Source of the DNA: an uncultured Collinsella sp.
GTDB lineage: Bacteria > Actinomycetota > Coriobacteriia > Coriobacteriales > Coriobacteriaceae
DNA length: 64,000 nt
Assembly: GCA_900541695.1 (NCBI GenBank)
Contig: UQKL01000011.1
Span: 1-64,000 of the forward strand
Direction: 5' to 3'
The notes under the pieces were generated by a model. The model did not search any database. It was not told the DNA's origin and worked only from the letters and a program-made list of their open reading frames with translations. How positions within the stretch are numbered: the first letter of the stretch is position 1; each line of letters opens with the position of its first letter. Below are positions 33,094 through 41,999 of the stretch, piece after piece. A program made the position numbers and the translations under genes.

Positions 33094-33978
33094 CTAACCG
33101 AGTTCGTCGATATCGACATGCTCAATGCTTTTAAGCGGCTGGCCAAAGATAAAGCTACCCGCCACCGCAAACTCGGCAATGTTGTCAGACGTGGTGGCAA
33201 AGCGATGCTGTGGCTCGGCGGTATCGCCCGCCAGCTGCTCACGGCGCGTGAGGATATCGGTCAGCTCGCGGGTGGTCTCCTCGGCGGAGCTCACCACGCG
33301 CACCCCGGGTCCCAGCGCATGGCGGATGGGACCCACCAGCAGCGGGAAGTGCGTACAGCCGAGCACCACGGTATCGATGCCGCGATCGTGCAGCGGCTCG
33401 ACTGTGGCGCCGACCAGCGCGCGAACGGCTGGCGTATCAAAAATATCCTCGTTCTCGAGCCACTGCTCCTGCAGGTGCGCGCCCGAGGCGAGCTCGTGCT
33501 CGACGACCTCGACAAAGCTCGAGGCCGGACAGCCATACACATCGACACCAGCATCCAAATCCTGGATGGCGCGCGTGTAGGCGCCCGAGCGAATGGTGAG
33601 GTTGGTGGCGAGCACGCCCACGCGGCGCGTACGCGTGCTGTTGATGGCGGCGCGTGCGCCCGGGGCGATCACGCCGATCACGGGAACGTCGAGCACTTGC
33701 TGAGCCAGACGCAAGGCCGCGGCGGTCGCCGTGTTGCAGGCGATGACCATGATCTTAACGTCGTGCCTCGATAGCCAGCGGCCCGCCTGCAGCGCAAACG
33801 AGCGAACCTCGTCCTCGGTGCGGGTGCCATAAGGGCAGCGTTTAGTGTCACCGAAATAGTAGACGGACTCGTGCGGAAGCGCCGTTGCGATCGCGCGCGC
33901 GACCGTTAAGCCGCCCAGGCCCGAGTCGAACACGCCGATCGGACGCGTGTCCCCGGCCAGATTATCGATATCGGACAT
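33094..33978 (-). CDS. murI: Glutamate racemase
   Basis: The 294-residue protein has IGVFDSGLGGLTVARA (near 15-30), ACNTATAAALRLA with the first catalytic cysteine and LGCTHFPLL with the second. It makes D-glutamate for peptidoglycan. The ATG before SDIDNLAG is chosen (GGTGAGG upstream); a longer frame starts 12 codons earlier without support. The next upstream genes are a HAD phosphatase and a Mur ligase. Confidence 0.95.
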   Translation of the reverse strand: MSDIDNLAGDTRPIGVFDSGLGGLTVARAIATALPHESVYYFGDTKRCPYGTRTEDEVRSFALQAGRWLSRHDVKIMVIACNTATAAALRLAQQVLDVPVIGVIAPGARAAINSTRTRRVGVLATNLTIRSGAYTRAIQDLDAGVDVYGCPASSFVEVVEHELASGAHLQEQWLENEDIFDTPAVRALVGATVEPLHDRGIDTVVLGCTHFPLLVGPIRHALGPGVRVVSSAEETTRELTDILTRREQLAGDTAEPQHRFATTSDNIAEFAVAGSFIFGQPLKSIEHVDIDELG

Positions 33979-34029
33979 TACCTCACCAGATTCTCTCTCG
34001 AAAAATGCGACCACTCGTGATGCGTCGCG

Positions 34030-34941
34030 CTACGAACGGGCTGCGACCAGCAGCTCGGCCGTTGCCACCCAACCGTCGACAATCTTGCCGCGCGTAATAT
34101 AGGCATTGTCGCAGGCGTCCAAGAACTCCGGGGCACCGGCGCTCGTCAGACCGTTCTCGACCAGGCAGAACATGCCAACATGGTCGGCCATGTAGAAGTC
34201 GGACTCGGAGTCGCCGAGCGCAAGCGTCTCCTCGAGCTCGATCCCCAGGTGCTCGCAGAAGCGCGCAATGGCAACGCCTTTGTTGAGACCCGCCGGATTG
34301 ATGTTGAAGGCGCGGCCGTCCTCGACGCGATTAAGCTCGAGCGTCGTCGGCTTGGACAGGTGAGTCAGATGGCCGTTGCAAGCCCAGACCAGACCGCAGC
34401 CGGCCTCGTCCAGGATGGCCTGGACCTCATCGTCGGGCACATCGCCGCGCATGCCGACGGTGACCTCACGGTACTTGTAGCCGGTCGACATGTCGTTGTG
34501 GTATTCGATCTTGTGCGGCCAGCGGGCAAGGATCTTCTCGCACACACCGGTCTGCTCGATCATCTGGTGCGGCGTGAGACCGCAGGCGGGGTCGTAGGGC
34601 ATGTCGCCCGTCAGGTACTCCCAGTCGTTGGCCTTGAGGTCGTACATGACCAGGCCGCCCATCTCGCCGATGTAGGAGTTGAGGCCGAGCACGCGGGCGT
34701 CCTCATGGATCATGGTGCGATTGCGACCCGAGGTGGGGACCACCTGGATGCCGGCACGGGCGAGCGCGACAACCGCCTCGACGAGCTTGGTCGAGGGATT
34801 GCCGTCGTTATCGCGCAGTACACACGAGCCGGGGGCGAGCATCGTGGCGTCCAGATCGGTAAAGACATACTTGACCTTGGCAAGACGCTCGCGCACCTCG
34901 CCCGAAAGCTCGGCAACGGTCGGCAGGATGTTGTGGGACAT
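34030..34941 (-). CDS. HAD-superfamily Cof-type phosphatase
   Basis: The 303-residue protein has VFTDLDATML (DxD nucleophile motif, near 26-35), TSGRNRTMI (motif II) and LALGDSESDFYMADHVG (motif IV, metal binding), with a C2B-type cap between. These enzymes dephosphorylate sugar phosphates, nucleotides or FMN; the substrate is not evident. A second ATG with GGAG upstream is preferred to a GTG two codons before. It lies between the Mur ligase and murI genes. Confidence 0.85.
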   Translation of the reverse strand: MSHNILPTVAELSGEVRERLAKVKYVFTDLDATMLAPGSCVLRDNDGNPSTKLVEAVVALARAGIQVVPTSGRNRTMIHEDARVLGLNSYIGEMGGLVMYDLKANDWEYLTGDMPYDPACGLTPHQMIEQTGVCEKILARWPHKIEYHNDMSTGYKYREVTVGMRGDVPDDEVQAILDEAGCGLVWACNGHLTHLSKPTTLELNRVEDGRAFNINPAGLNKGVAIARFCEHLGIELEETLALGDSESDFYMADHVGMFCLVENGLTSAGAPEFLDACDNAYITRGKIVDGWVATAELLVAARS

Positions 34942-34971
34942 GGTCACTCCGTTTACATAGAAGGGGCTGGT

Positions 34972-36489
34972 CTAGGCGTCGTACGCCGCAAGGGTGCGCT
35001 TGAGAATCGAACCGTCGCGCTCACAAGGCTCGGGTCCGTTCTTGCGCAGCATACACTCTTCCTCGCCCTTACCGGTCACGATGACCACGGCAGGACGGAC
35101 AGTTTCGCGCACGGCAGTCTCGATAGCGGCAACGCGATCAGTCACGATTTGCCAGTTATCATTTCCCTGCGCTTGAACGTTGCGCGCGATCTCGGCGCAG
35201 ATGTCCTCGACATCCTCGGGGCCGGGGTCATCCTCGGTAATCACGATTCGGTCGGCATACTTGCCAGCGGCGATGCCCATCGTGGTGCGTCGATCGACAC
35301 CCTTACCGCCCGTAGCGCCAAATACAACCGCCAGCTCGCGCTCGGGATAGTTCTCGCGCAAGTCGCGCAGGAGTGTCTCGAGGCTCATGCCGTTATGTGC
35401 AAAATCGACGATGCCCAGGATTTTACCCGATACGGACGGATAGAGCTCCATACGACCGGGAACGAAGACGCCCTCAAAGCCATGGACGATACCCTCTTCG
35501 GAAATGCCCAGGGCCTCGGCGCAGGCAATAGCGGCAAGCGCGTTGGACACATTGAACTTAACCGGCGTGGGAATCACAATGTCACGCGTAAAACGGGGCG
35601 TGCGCACCGTTGCCACCACGCCGCAGTCGCCATTGCGAATCGCCAGCGCAAGCACGTCGGCACGCTCGTCGGTCAGGGAGAACGTCACCGTACGTTCGCA
35701 ACGAGATGCCGCCTCGAGCACGCGATCGACCTTATCCATATCGAGATTGACCACGGCAAAACGGCTCTGCAAGAAGATTTTGAGCTTGCTGGCAAAGTAA
35801 TCCTCGAGCGTCGGATGCTCAATCGGCGAAATGTGATCCTCGCCGATATTGGTAAAGGCGCCGACTTCAAAGTCAATCTTGCCCGTACGCTCGTATTTGA
35901 GGCCCTGACTCGATGCCTCCATAACCAGCCACGGGGCACCCGCCTCCGCAGCATGCGCGATGCGAGACTGCAGCAGGAAGGATTCGGGGGTCGTCAGCTT
36001 GGAAGGGCCCGTCTCGATGCCGTCGTCGAACTCAATGCCCGTATTAAGAGCGGGTCGATGACAGCCCGTAAGCTTGGCCTCGTTGGCGAGGATGCCGCGC
36101 AGATAAAAGCTGCAGGTCGACTTGCCCTTGGTGCCTGTAAAGGCGCAGACCTTCACCTTACCCGACGGGTGCCCATAAAAGGCATCTGCCACCACGGCGA
36201 GCGTGCGACGAATATCGCTCACAATCACCGCGGGAAGATCAACATCGTAATCGACCTCGGAAACGTAGGCCACGGCGCCATCGGCGATTGCCGAAAGCAG
36301 GTACTCGCGCTTAAACGCACGGCCTTTGCAGACAAACAACGTGCCCGGACGCACCTGGCGCGAGTCATCAGTCGCAAACTCAATGCGCTGGTCGCACGAA
36401 GCGCTCGGTCTGGAAACAACAAGGTCATCTTCCTCGAGCAACTCTATATAGCGCATCAGAGTTAGCTTCTCTTGTGTCGGACTCGACAT
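34972..36489 (-). CDS. MurE-type UDP-MurNAc-tripeptide ligase
   Basis: The 505-residue Mur ligase has FTGTKGKSTCSFYLRGIL (ATP P loop), the NIGEDHISPIEHPTLEDYFASK central region and a C-terminal MurE-like domain with VFGATGGKGVDRRTTMG. The amino-acid specificity motif reads EDDPGPED where DAP-adding enzymes have DNPR, so lysine, ornithine or another amino acid is more likely added. This would fit a non-DAP peptidoglycan, as reported for Collinsella (general knowledge, not checked here). ATG follows AGAGAGG. It is close to murI. Confidence 0.8.
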   Translation of the reverse strand: MSSPTQEKLTLMRYIELLEEDDLVVSRPSASCDQRIEFATDDSRQVRPGTLFVCKGRAFKREYLLSAIADGAVAYVSEVDYDVDLPAVIVSDIRRTLAVVADAFYGHPSGKVKVCAFTGTKGKSTCSFYLRGILANEAKLTGCHRPALNTGIEFDDGIETGPSKLTTPESFLLQSRIAHAAEAGAPWLVMEASSQGLKYERTGKIDFEVGAFTNIGEDHISPIEHPTLEDYFASKLKIFLQSRFAVVNLDMDKVDRVLEAASRCERTVTFSLTDERADVLALAIRNGDCGVVATVRTPRFTRDIVIPTPVKFNVSNALAAIACAEALGISEEGIVHGFEGVFVPGRMELYPSVSGKILGIVDFAHNGMSLETLLRDLRENYPERELAVVFGATGGKGVDRRTTMGIAAGKYADRIVITEDDPGPEDVEDICAEIARNVQAQGNDNWQIVTDRVAAIETAVRETVRPAVVIVTGKGEEECMLRKNGPEPCERDGSILKRTLAAYDA

Positions 36490-36622
36490 ACAAAGACCTC
36501 TCTCGCTAAATTCAGCCTTAAAGGGCAGAAGGCGTCCCGCGGCAGAAACGATGAAACATTCTGTATTATCAACCATCCTAATATGCCACCTGACCTTGCG
36601 CGCATCACAGCCTTCTAAAAAA

Positions 36623-36763
36623 TTGCATGGACTGTGCCGTGGTCTAATAAATGGCAACAGTGTTCACCCCGTGTAAAACCAAGGAAATCTGGGTGCTGTT
36701 CTTTAACATAGCGTTCGCAACCACGTCCCGCCGCTTCGCCTGAAGATCGGGACGTGGTTTTTT
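36623..36763 (+). ncRNA. Terminated leader RNA or small RNA upstream of asnB
   Basis: A promoter-like pair, TTGCAT (36623-36628) and TAATAA (36645-36650), spaced 16 bases, predicts a start near 36657. The transcript folds as a hairpin (aacag/ctgtt plus caccc/gggtg, 36656-36700) followed by a strong terminator: aaccacgtcccg (36719-36730), cgggacgtggtt (36748-36759) and a six-T run. The product of about 107 nt could be an attenuator that controls asnB or an independent small RNA. I cannot match it to a T-box or any known riboswitch. Confidence 0.5.
36719..36763 (+). terminator. Terminator in the asnB leader
   Basis: A perfect 12-bp stem with a 17-base loop and a six-T run, on the plus strand, 126 bases before asnB. 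Confidence 0.88.
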
Positions 36764-36888
36764 CGGTTCGCTCGGCGCTTATGCCCTATCACGAAACAAA
36801 AGATTGGCATGATAGTAAAGATTATTTGACATCAGCTGCCGCAATCCTTGCGGCAGTACACCTGAGCCGTCAGCAGAAAGGATCTTGC

Positions 36889-38757
36889 ATGTGCGGTTTT
36901 GTCGGTTTTACCGGTACAGATGAACAGAGTGAGCTGGTTCTCACGGCCATGATGAATCGCATCATCCACCGTGGTCCCGATATGGGCGGCCAGCATATCG
37001 TCGACAACGTTGCCCTTGGTTTTCGTCGTCTTTCGATTCTCGATCTTTCCGAAGCTGGAGCCCAGCCCATGTCGAGCGACGACGGCAAGGTCACGATTGT
37101 CTTCAACGGAGAGATCTACAACTTCCAGGAGCTTCGTGCCGAGCTGGAGGCGGCCGGCTACGCCTTCCACTGCAACGCTGATACCGAGGTCCTGGTACAC
37201 GGTTACGAGGAGTGGGGCGAGGACCTGGTCAACCGTCTGCGCGGCATGTACGCGTTCGTGATTCACGACCAGAACAAGAACAAACTCTTTGGTGCTCGTG
37301 ACATCTTTGGTATCAAGCCGTTCTATTACTACCAGGCATCCGATGGCTCGCTGCTGTTTGGCTCCGAGATCAAGAGCTTCCTGGACCATCCCAAGTTTGA
37401 GAAGGCTGTCAACCACGACGCGCTGCGCCCCTACCTGACGCTGCAATTCCCCGCCACGGAGGAGACCTTCTTTAAGGGCGTGTTCAAGCTTGCCCCGGCG
37501 CATTGCTTTACGTATGACCTGACGACCAACACCATGGACATCAAGCGTTACTGGAGCTGCGACTTCACCGACGACAACTCCAAGACCTTCGAGGAGTACG
37601 TGGACGAGTGCGACAAGGTCGTGCACGAAAGCGTCGCTGCGCACCGAATCGCCGATGTTAAGGTGGGCTCGTTCCTTTCTGGCGGTGTGGACTCCAGCTA
37701 CATTGCCGCCTGTCTCATGCCCGACACCACGTATTCTGTCGGCTTCGATTACAAGAACTTCAACGAGACCAACTACGCCGCCGAGCTTTCCGACAAGCTG
37801 GGCATCAAGAACGTGCGCAAGATGATTACCGCCGACGAGTTCTTTGATGCACTGCCCGATATCCAGTACCACATGGACGAGCCGCAATCGAACCTGTCCA
37901 GCGTGCCGCTGTACTATCTGGCGCAGATGGCTTCCAAGGAGGTCACCGTCGTCCTTTCGGGCGAGGGTGCCGACGAACTGTTTGCCGGCTATGAGTGGTA
38001 CGAGGACACCCCCGAGATGCGCACCTTTAAGAAGCGCGTGCCGCTCGGCGTACGTCGCGCCCTGGGCTCACTCGTTCAGCATCTCCCCTACTTTAAGGGC
38101 CACAACTTCCTGACGAAATGCGCCGAGGTTCCCGAGCGCTGGTATGTGGGTCAGGCAAAGGTGTTCGATCCCTCCGAGGTCGACGAGGTGCTCAAGCCCG
38201 CTTATGACACCGGCAAGAACGCCGCCGAGATGTGCGCCGAGTACTACAAGCAGGTTCCCAACTGCTGCGAGCTTTCCAAGAAACAGTATCTGGATATGAA
38301 CATGTGGCTGCCGGGCGACATTCTGCTCAAGGCCGACAAAATGTGCATGGCGCATTCTCTGGAGCTTCGCGTCCCGTTCCTGGACAAGAAGGTCATGGAG
38401 TTTGCAGAGCACATTCCCGCCAACTACCGTGTTAACGAAGAAGGCTGCAAGCTCGTTCTGCGTCACGCTGCCAACCGCACGCTGCCCGACGAGTGGGCAA
38501 CGCGCAAGAAGGTGGGCTTCCCCGTACCGGTCAAGTTCTGGCTGCGCGAGCAAAAGTATTACGACTACGTAAAGGAATACTTCACCGCGCCGTGGGCTGC
38601 TGATTTCTTTGACACCGATGCGCTCATGAAACTGCTCGACGATCACTTTAAGGGTCGCGCGCTCAACCAGCGCAAGATCTATACCACGCTGACGTTCCTC
38701 ATTTGGTACAAGCGCTTCTTTATCGACGAGGACAAGGGCGCTAAAGTCGCCGCTTAG
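36889..38757 (+). CDS. asnB: Asparagine synthase, glutamine-hydrolysing
   Basis: The 622-residue protein starts MCGFVGFTGTDE; Cys2 becomes the N-terminal nucleophile of the class II glutaminase domain (1-200, with NGEIYNFQELR and RDIFGIKPFYY). The C-terminal synthetase domain (about 230-560) has FLSGGVDSSYIAA, the PP-loop ATP-binding motif, and SGEGADELFAGY. It makes asparagine from aspartate, glutamine and ATP. The start is fixed by AGAAAGGA and the required cysteine. It has a terminated leader upstream; expression is probably conditional (inference). Confidence 0.95.
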   Translation: MCGFVGFTGTDEQSELVLTAMMNRIIHRGPDMGGQHIVDNVALGFRRLSILDLSEAGAQPMSSDDGKVTIVFNGEIYNFQELRAELEAAGYAFHCNADTEVLVHGYEEWGEDLVNRLRGMYAFVIHDQNKNKLFGARDIFGIKPFYYYQASDGSLLFGSEIKSFLDHPKFEKAVNHDALRPYLTLQFPATEETFFKGVFKLAPAHCFTYDLTTNTMDIKRYWSCDFTDDNSKTFEEYVDECDKVVHESVAAHRIADVKVGSFLSGGVDSSYIAACLMPDTTYSVGFDYKNFNETNYAAELSDKLGIKNVRKMITADEFFDALPDIQYHMDEPQSNLSSVPLYYLAQMASKEVTVVLSGEGADELFAGYEWYEDTPEMRTFKKRVPLGVRRALGSLVQHLPYFKGHNFLTKCAEVPERWYVGQAKVFDPSEVDEVLKPAYDTGKNAAEMCAEYYKQVPNCCELSKKQYLDMNMWLPGDILLKADKMCMAHSLELRVPFLDKKVMEFAEHIPANYRVNEEGCKLVLRHAANRTLPDEWATRKKVGFPVPVKFWLREQKYYDYVKEYFTAPWAADFFDTDALMKLLDDHFKGRALNQRKIYTTLTFLIWYKRFFIDEDKGAKVAA

Positions 38758-38814
38758 TTTTCGTTATGAATTAGCGGTGAACCACGCAGGGTTTCCGCTA
38801 TACTCAATACCTGC

Positions 38815-38890
38815 GGGCGATTGGCGCAACGGTTAGCGCAGGTGCTTTACACGCACAAGGCTGGGGGTTCGAATCCCTCATCGCCCACCA
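38815..38890 (+). tRNA. tRNA-Val (TAC anticodon)
   Basis: The 76-nt cloverleaf has acceptor GGGCGAT/ATCGCCC, anticodon TAC in CTTTACAC, T arm GGTTCGAATCC and an encoded CCA. A -10 like TATACT lies about 20 bases upstream. Its 3' end is duplicated at 39060-39075. Confidence 0.97.
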
Positions 38891-39235
38891 TTGAATTGTT
38901 AGGCCTCCAGTGATGGAGGCCTTTCTTTTTTGTGTCCGGTACATGGGATTCGAACCCGCAAGGGTGCGGAGCTGAGGAAACGCGAAGCGTTTTCCAGCGC
39001 AGCACGCGAGGGCCGTAGGCCCGAAGCGGGGCGCGGGCGGCGAAGCCGCACGCGGACATCCCTCATCGCCCACCACTGATTTGATAGGCTCCCAGCTATG
39101 GGGGCCTTTCGTTTTTGGGCCCATCGCATGGGATTCGAACCCGCAAGGGTGCGGAGCTGAGGAAACGCGAAGCGTTTTCCAGCGCAGCACGCGAGGAGCG
39201 AAGTAGCGAAGTGAAGCGCGGGCGGCAAAATGGAC
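38875..39235 (+). repeat. Tandem 185-bp duplication starting at the tRNA-Val 3' end
   Basis: Copy 1 (38875-39059) and copy 2 (39060-about 39235) each start with ccctcatcgcccacca, the tRNA-Val 3' end. Each then has a terminator hairpin (38901-38922 and 39086-39107) and a highly conserved block of about 70 bp (from 38942 and from 39127). The block contains gggattcgaaccc, an inverted T-arm-like sequence, and a palindrome ggaaacgcgaagcgttttcc. Only 16 bases of tRNA are duplicated, like an att site. Open frames across it produce well-known spurious tRNA translations, not proteins. Confidence 0.85.
38901..38931 (+). terminator. Terminator of tRNA-Val
   Basis: aggcctcca pairs with tggaggcct, followed by TTCTTTTTT on the plus strand. 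A diverged copy stands at 39086-39107 in the duplicated unit. Confidence 0.9.
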
Positions 39236-39248
39236 CCCTGGCGAATAC

Positions 39249-39472
39249 CCGTGTGCAAAAAATGCCAAATATGAGTACTGCTACCTTTTTAGTAGCAGCG
39301 TTTTCGAAGTCATAAAAGGCAAATCCGGCATTAGAAAGACGATCGATAGTCCAGTTAAGCCAATTTGCCAACTACAAAACTGGACATATGTGGCCCAACT
39401 CGTCTAAAAACAACTAATTTATATGTTACGAAGTTAGTGCCCGTACTCATATTTACCACTTTTTGCACACGG
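39249..39472. mobile_element. MITE-like element with 30-bp terminal inverted repeats
   Basis: The ends 39249-39278 and 39443-39472 are inverted repeats with about 27 of 30 matches, beginning ccgtgtgcaaaaa. The interior is AT-rich compared with the flanks and has two hairpins: ctgctac/gtagcag near 39278-39299 and gtccagtt/aactggac near 39353-39386. No transposase is encoded. No clear target-site duplication is visible. Confidence 0.7.
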
Positions 39473-39504
39473 CCCATCCCGGCCATGGTAAATCGATAGC
39501 AAAA

Positions 39505-39559
39505 CGGGCTCCAGTTCGCCCAATCGTGTGCCAAACGGCACGTGACGGTCTGGAGCCCG
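39505..39559 (-). terminator. Terminator of argCJBD
   Basis: cgggctcca and tggagcccg pair around an inner stem (tgcc/ggca), and the minus strand continues TTTTGC. It begins 25 bases beyond argD. Confidence 0.85.
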
Positions 39560-39584
39560 CTTCAAATTGCTATGCCTAATAGCG

Positions 39585-40868
39585 CTAAGCCAAAACACCC
39601 GCCAGGATCTCGATCAGGTTGTCCACGTCGGCCTCTTCGCACACGAGCGGCGGCAGGAAGCGCAGCGTATGTGCGCCTGTAGCGTTGATCACGGCACCAG
39701 CCCCCAATGCACGGGCCACGACGTCGTGTGCATCACCCGCGGCATCATCCAAATCGCAGCCGAGCATCAGGCCGCGACCACGCACCTCTACCACATGCGG
39801 AAGCTTAGCCAGCGCCTGCTCCATATAAGCACCCACCTTGGCAACATGCTCGGCAAAATCGCCGCGCACGAGCGCAGAGAGCGTCGCGGCGCACGCCGCG
39901 ACAGCCAAGCAGCTACCGCCAAAGGTCGAGCCGTGGTCACCCGGCTTAAACACGTCGGCGATCTCCTTCTTTGCCACCACGGCACCCATGGGCACGCCAT
40001 CGGCAATGCCCTTGGCAAGGCTCATAATGTCGGGCTCCACGCCATAGGTCTGGAATGCAAACGGCTTGCCGGAGCGGAAGATGCCACACTGGACCTCGTC
40101 GGCGATAAGAACGGCGCCCACCTCGTGTGCCAAGTCGCGCGCCGCCGCCATAAACTCCTCGGTCATGGGGTGCACGCCGCTCTCGCCCTGAATCGGCTCG
40201 AGCATGACGGCGCAGACCTCGCTTCCCAGCTGCTTAAAGATCGAACGCAGTTCGTCGACATCGTTGGGCGTACAGGCCACAAAGCCACCCGGCAGCGGAC
40301 GGAAACTGTCCTGTAGCCGATCCTGCATGGTGGCGGCAATGGTCTCGAGCGTACGGCCGTGGAAGCCGCCACGCATGCATACGATGGTGTTGCCGCCGTT
40401 ACCAGCACGCTTGGCGTACAGACGCGCGAGCTTCATCGAGCCCTCGTTGGCTTCGGCACCAGAATTGGCAAAGAACGTCTCCCACACCTGCTCGTCCGCA
40501 GCCGGGGCACCGAGCGCAGCGGCCGTGGTCTCATCGCCGGCGGCAATGGCATCGGCCAGCACGCACGCACCATCTACGTCGTCGTTGGCAAGCTTGGACA
40601 GCAGCGCCGCGACCTGTCCACGCTGCTCGATGTAGAAGTAGTTAGACACATGCAGAAGCTTTTTGGTCTGAGCCTCGAGCGCCGAGAGCACTGCAGGGTT
40701 GCCGTGGCCAAGGCTGCACACACCGATACCAGCGAGAAAGTCGAGATACTCACGACCATCGTCACCGATGAGCTTCATACCGTGACCTTCGACAAACTCT
40801 ACCGGCGAGCGACCAAAGGTATGCATAACGTAATGGGATTCGAGTGATTGCTGAGTTGCAAGTGACAT
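39585..40868 (-). CDS. argD: Acetylornithine aminotransferase
   Basis: The 427-residue PLP enzyme has the class III aminotransferase signatures: FFANSGAEANEGSMKLAR, ADEVQCGIFRSGKPFAFQTYGVEPDIMSLAKG with the PLP lysine (split over the motif), and GSTFGGSCLAVAA. It transfers an amino group from glutamate to N-acetylglutamate semialdehyde in arginine synthesis. It is the last gene of argC-argJ-argB-argD. Confidence 0.94.
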   Translation of the reverse strand: MSLATQQSLESHYVMHTFGRSPVEFVEGHGMKLIGDDGREYLDFLAGIGVCSLGHGNPAVLSALEAQTKKLLHVSNYFYIEQRGQVAALLSKLANDDVDGACVLADAIAAGDETTAAALGAPAADEQVWETFFANSGAEANEGSMKLARLYAKRAGNGGNTIVCMRGGFHGRTLETIAATMQDRLQDSFRPLPGGFVACTPNDVDELRSIFKQLGSEVCAVMLEPIQGESGVHPMTEEFMAAARDLAHEVGAVLIADEVQCGIFRSGKPFAFQTYGVEPDIMSLAKGIADGVPMGAVVAKKEIADVFKPGDHGSTFGGSCLAVAACAATLSALVRGDFAEHVAKVGAYMEQALAKLPHVVEVRGRGLMLGCDLDDAAGDAHDVVARALGAGAVINATGAHTLRFLPPLVCEEADVDNLIEILAGVLA

Positions 40869-40937
40869 GAGATGCCTTTCGTTGGGCGCCGTACGGCGCA
40901 GGGCTATGGGTGCAGGGACGCGACGACCGCGGGTCGG

Positions 40938-41918
40938 CTAGACCGTCTGGAGCTTCTCGACCTCGTCGAGGTTCTCGGTCAGACGCGCCGCAAACGTCGA
41001 AAGCGGATGCGGATGCGTATCGAACTCGTAGGCCGTCTCGGTGGAGTGGATCACGGTACCGACGCCAGCATCGGTCAGCAACTCCAGCAGCAGCGAGTGC
41101 GGCGTCGTGCCGTTGATGATGTGGGCTCGGAACACGCCAGCAGCAAGCGCATCGACGGCGGCGCGCAGCTTGGGAATCATACCCTTGTCGACTTCTCTGC
41201 CGTAGAGCATCTCGTTGACCTCGTCGAGCGTCAGGTTGGAGATAAGCGAGTCCTTGTCGCTAAAATCCTTGTACAGGCCGTCGACATCGGTCAAAAAAAT
41301 CGCCTTATGCGCGTGAAGCGCCGCCGCAACGGCACCGGCAGCGGTGTCGGCATTGATGTTGAAGAATCCGCCGTCCTCCCCCGCCGCGACGGTAGCGATA
41401 ACGGGAATGTACTCGCTATCGAGCAAGCGCTCGATATAGTCGGTGTTGACGTGCGTCACTTTGCCCACGCGACCGAGCTCGGGGTCGAGCAGCTCGGCGA
41501 TGAGTGTGCCGGCATCGCTGCCCGACACGCCTACGGCCAGGTTGCCGTGGTGGTTGATGGCGGCGACCAGCTCCTGGTTAACCTTGCCGCCCAGCACCTC
41601 GCGCACGATATCCATAGTCGCCGGCGTGGTCACGCGCTGGCCGTTCTTAAACTCGACGGGAATATCGTAATGGCTCAGCGCCTCGTTGATGGCCTTGCCG
41701 CCGCCATGCACGATGACGGGGCGCATACCGATGATCTTGAGCAAAACGATGTCGCTCATCACGTCGCGGCGCAGCTGCTCATCGACCATGGCGGCTCCGC
41801 CATACTTGATAACGACCGTCTTGCCGGTCAGGTTTTTAATCCACGGCAGCGCTTCGAACAGCAGCTGCGCGGTTGCTTCGTTGGATTCGCTCGAACGACA
41901 ATCGCGTGCGAATTTCAT
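40938..41918 (-). CDS. argB: Acetylglutamate kinase
   Basis: The 326-residue amino acid kinase has VVIKYGGAAMVDE (near 35-47), VIVHGGGKAI and the late DVDGLYKDFSDKDSLI region. It phosphorylates N-acetylglutamate. The ATG before KFARDCR is chosen with GAGG upstream; the longer frame runs into the intergenic region. The N-terminal helix (residues 1-30) resembles that of arginine-inhibited hexameric kinases, suggesting feedback control. Confidence 0.94.
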   Translation of the reverse strand: MKFARDCRSSESNEATAQLLFEALPWIKNLTGKTVVIKYGGAAMVDEQLRRDVMSDIVLLKIIGMRPVIVHGGGKAINEALSHYDIPVEFKNGQRVTTPATMDIVREVLGGKVNQELVAAINHHGNLAVGVSGSDAGTLIAELLDPELGRVGKVTHVNTDYIERLLDSEYIPVIATVAAGEDGGFFNINADTAAGAVAAALHAHKAIFLTDVDGLYKDFSDKDSLISNLTLDEVNEMLYGREVDKGMIPKLRAAVDALAAGVFRAHIINGTTPHSLLLELLTDAGVGTVIHSTETAYEFDTHPHPLSTFAARLTENLDEVEKLQTV

Positions 41919-41999
41919 AATCTGCCTCGTCTTTCGTATCGTTATCGTGCCGTGCTCCGCCGTCCGCAATCGCGGCAAGATGCGCAGCGTGCCTGGAAT

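Larger units (their letters stand above)
36490..36888. other. 399-bp divergent intergenic region with structured leader
   Basis: It separates the MurE-type gene (minus) and asnB (plus). It contains a plus-strand promoter, a hairpin and a terminator (36623-36763, separate entries). The 125 bases between the terminator and asnB may contain a second promoter; I see no clear box. No gene is visible. Confidence 0.6.
38891..39584. other. 694-bp gene-free region after tRNA-Val
   Basis: It comprises the tandem duplication, the MITE-like element (39249-39472) and the arg terminator (39505-39559). No gene is supported. Confidence 0.8.

Noticed and set aside
36690..36763. T-box riboswitch upstream of asnB
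   Set aside because: The conserved AGGGTGGNACCGCG block is missing, although the terminator resembles those of T-boxes.
38804..39371. Minus-strand open frames across tRNA-Val and the repeats
   Set aside because: They contain phrases such as MRDSNPQP and GDEGFEPP, typical of spurious translations of tRNA T-arm DNA.
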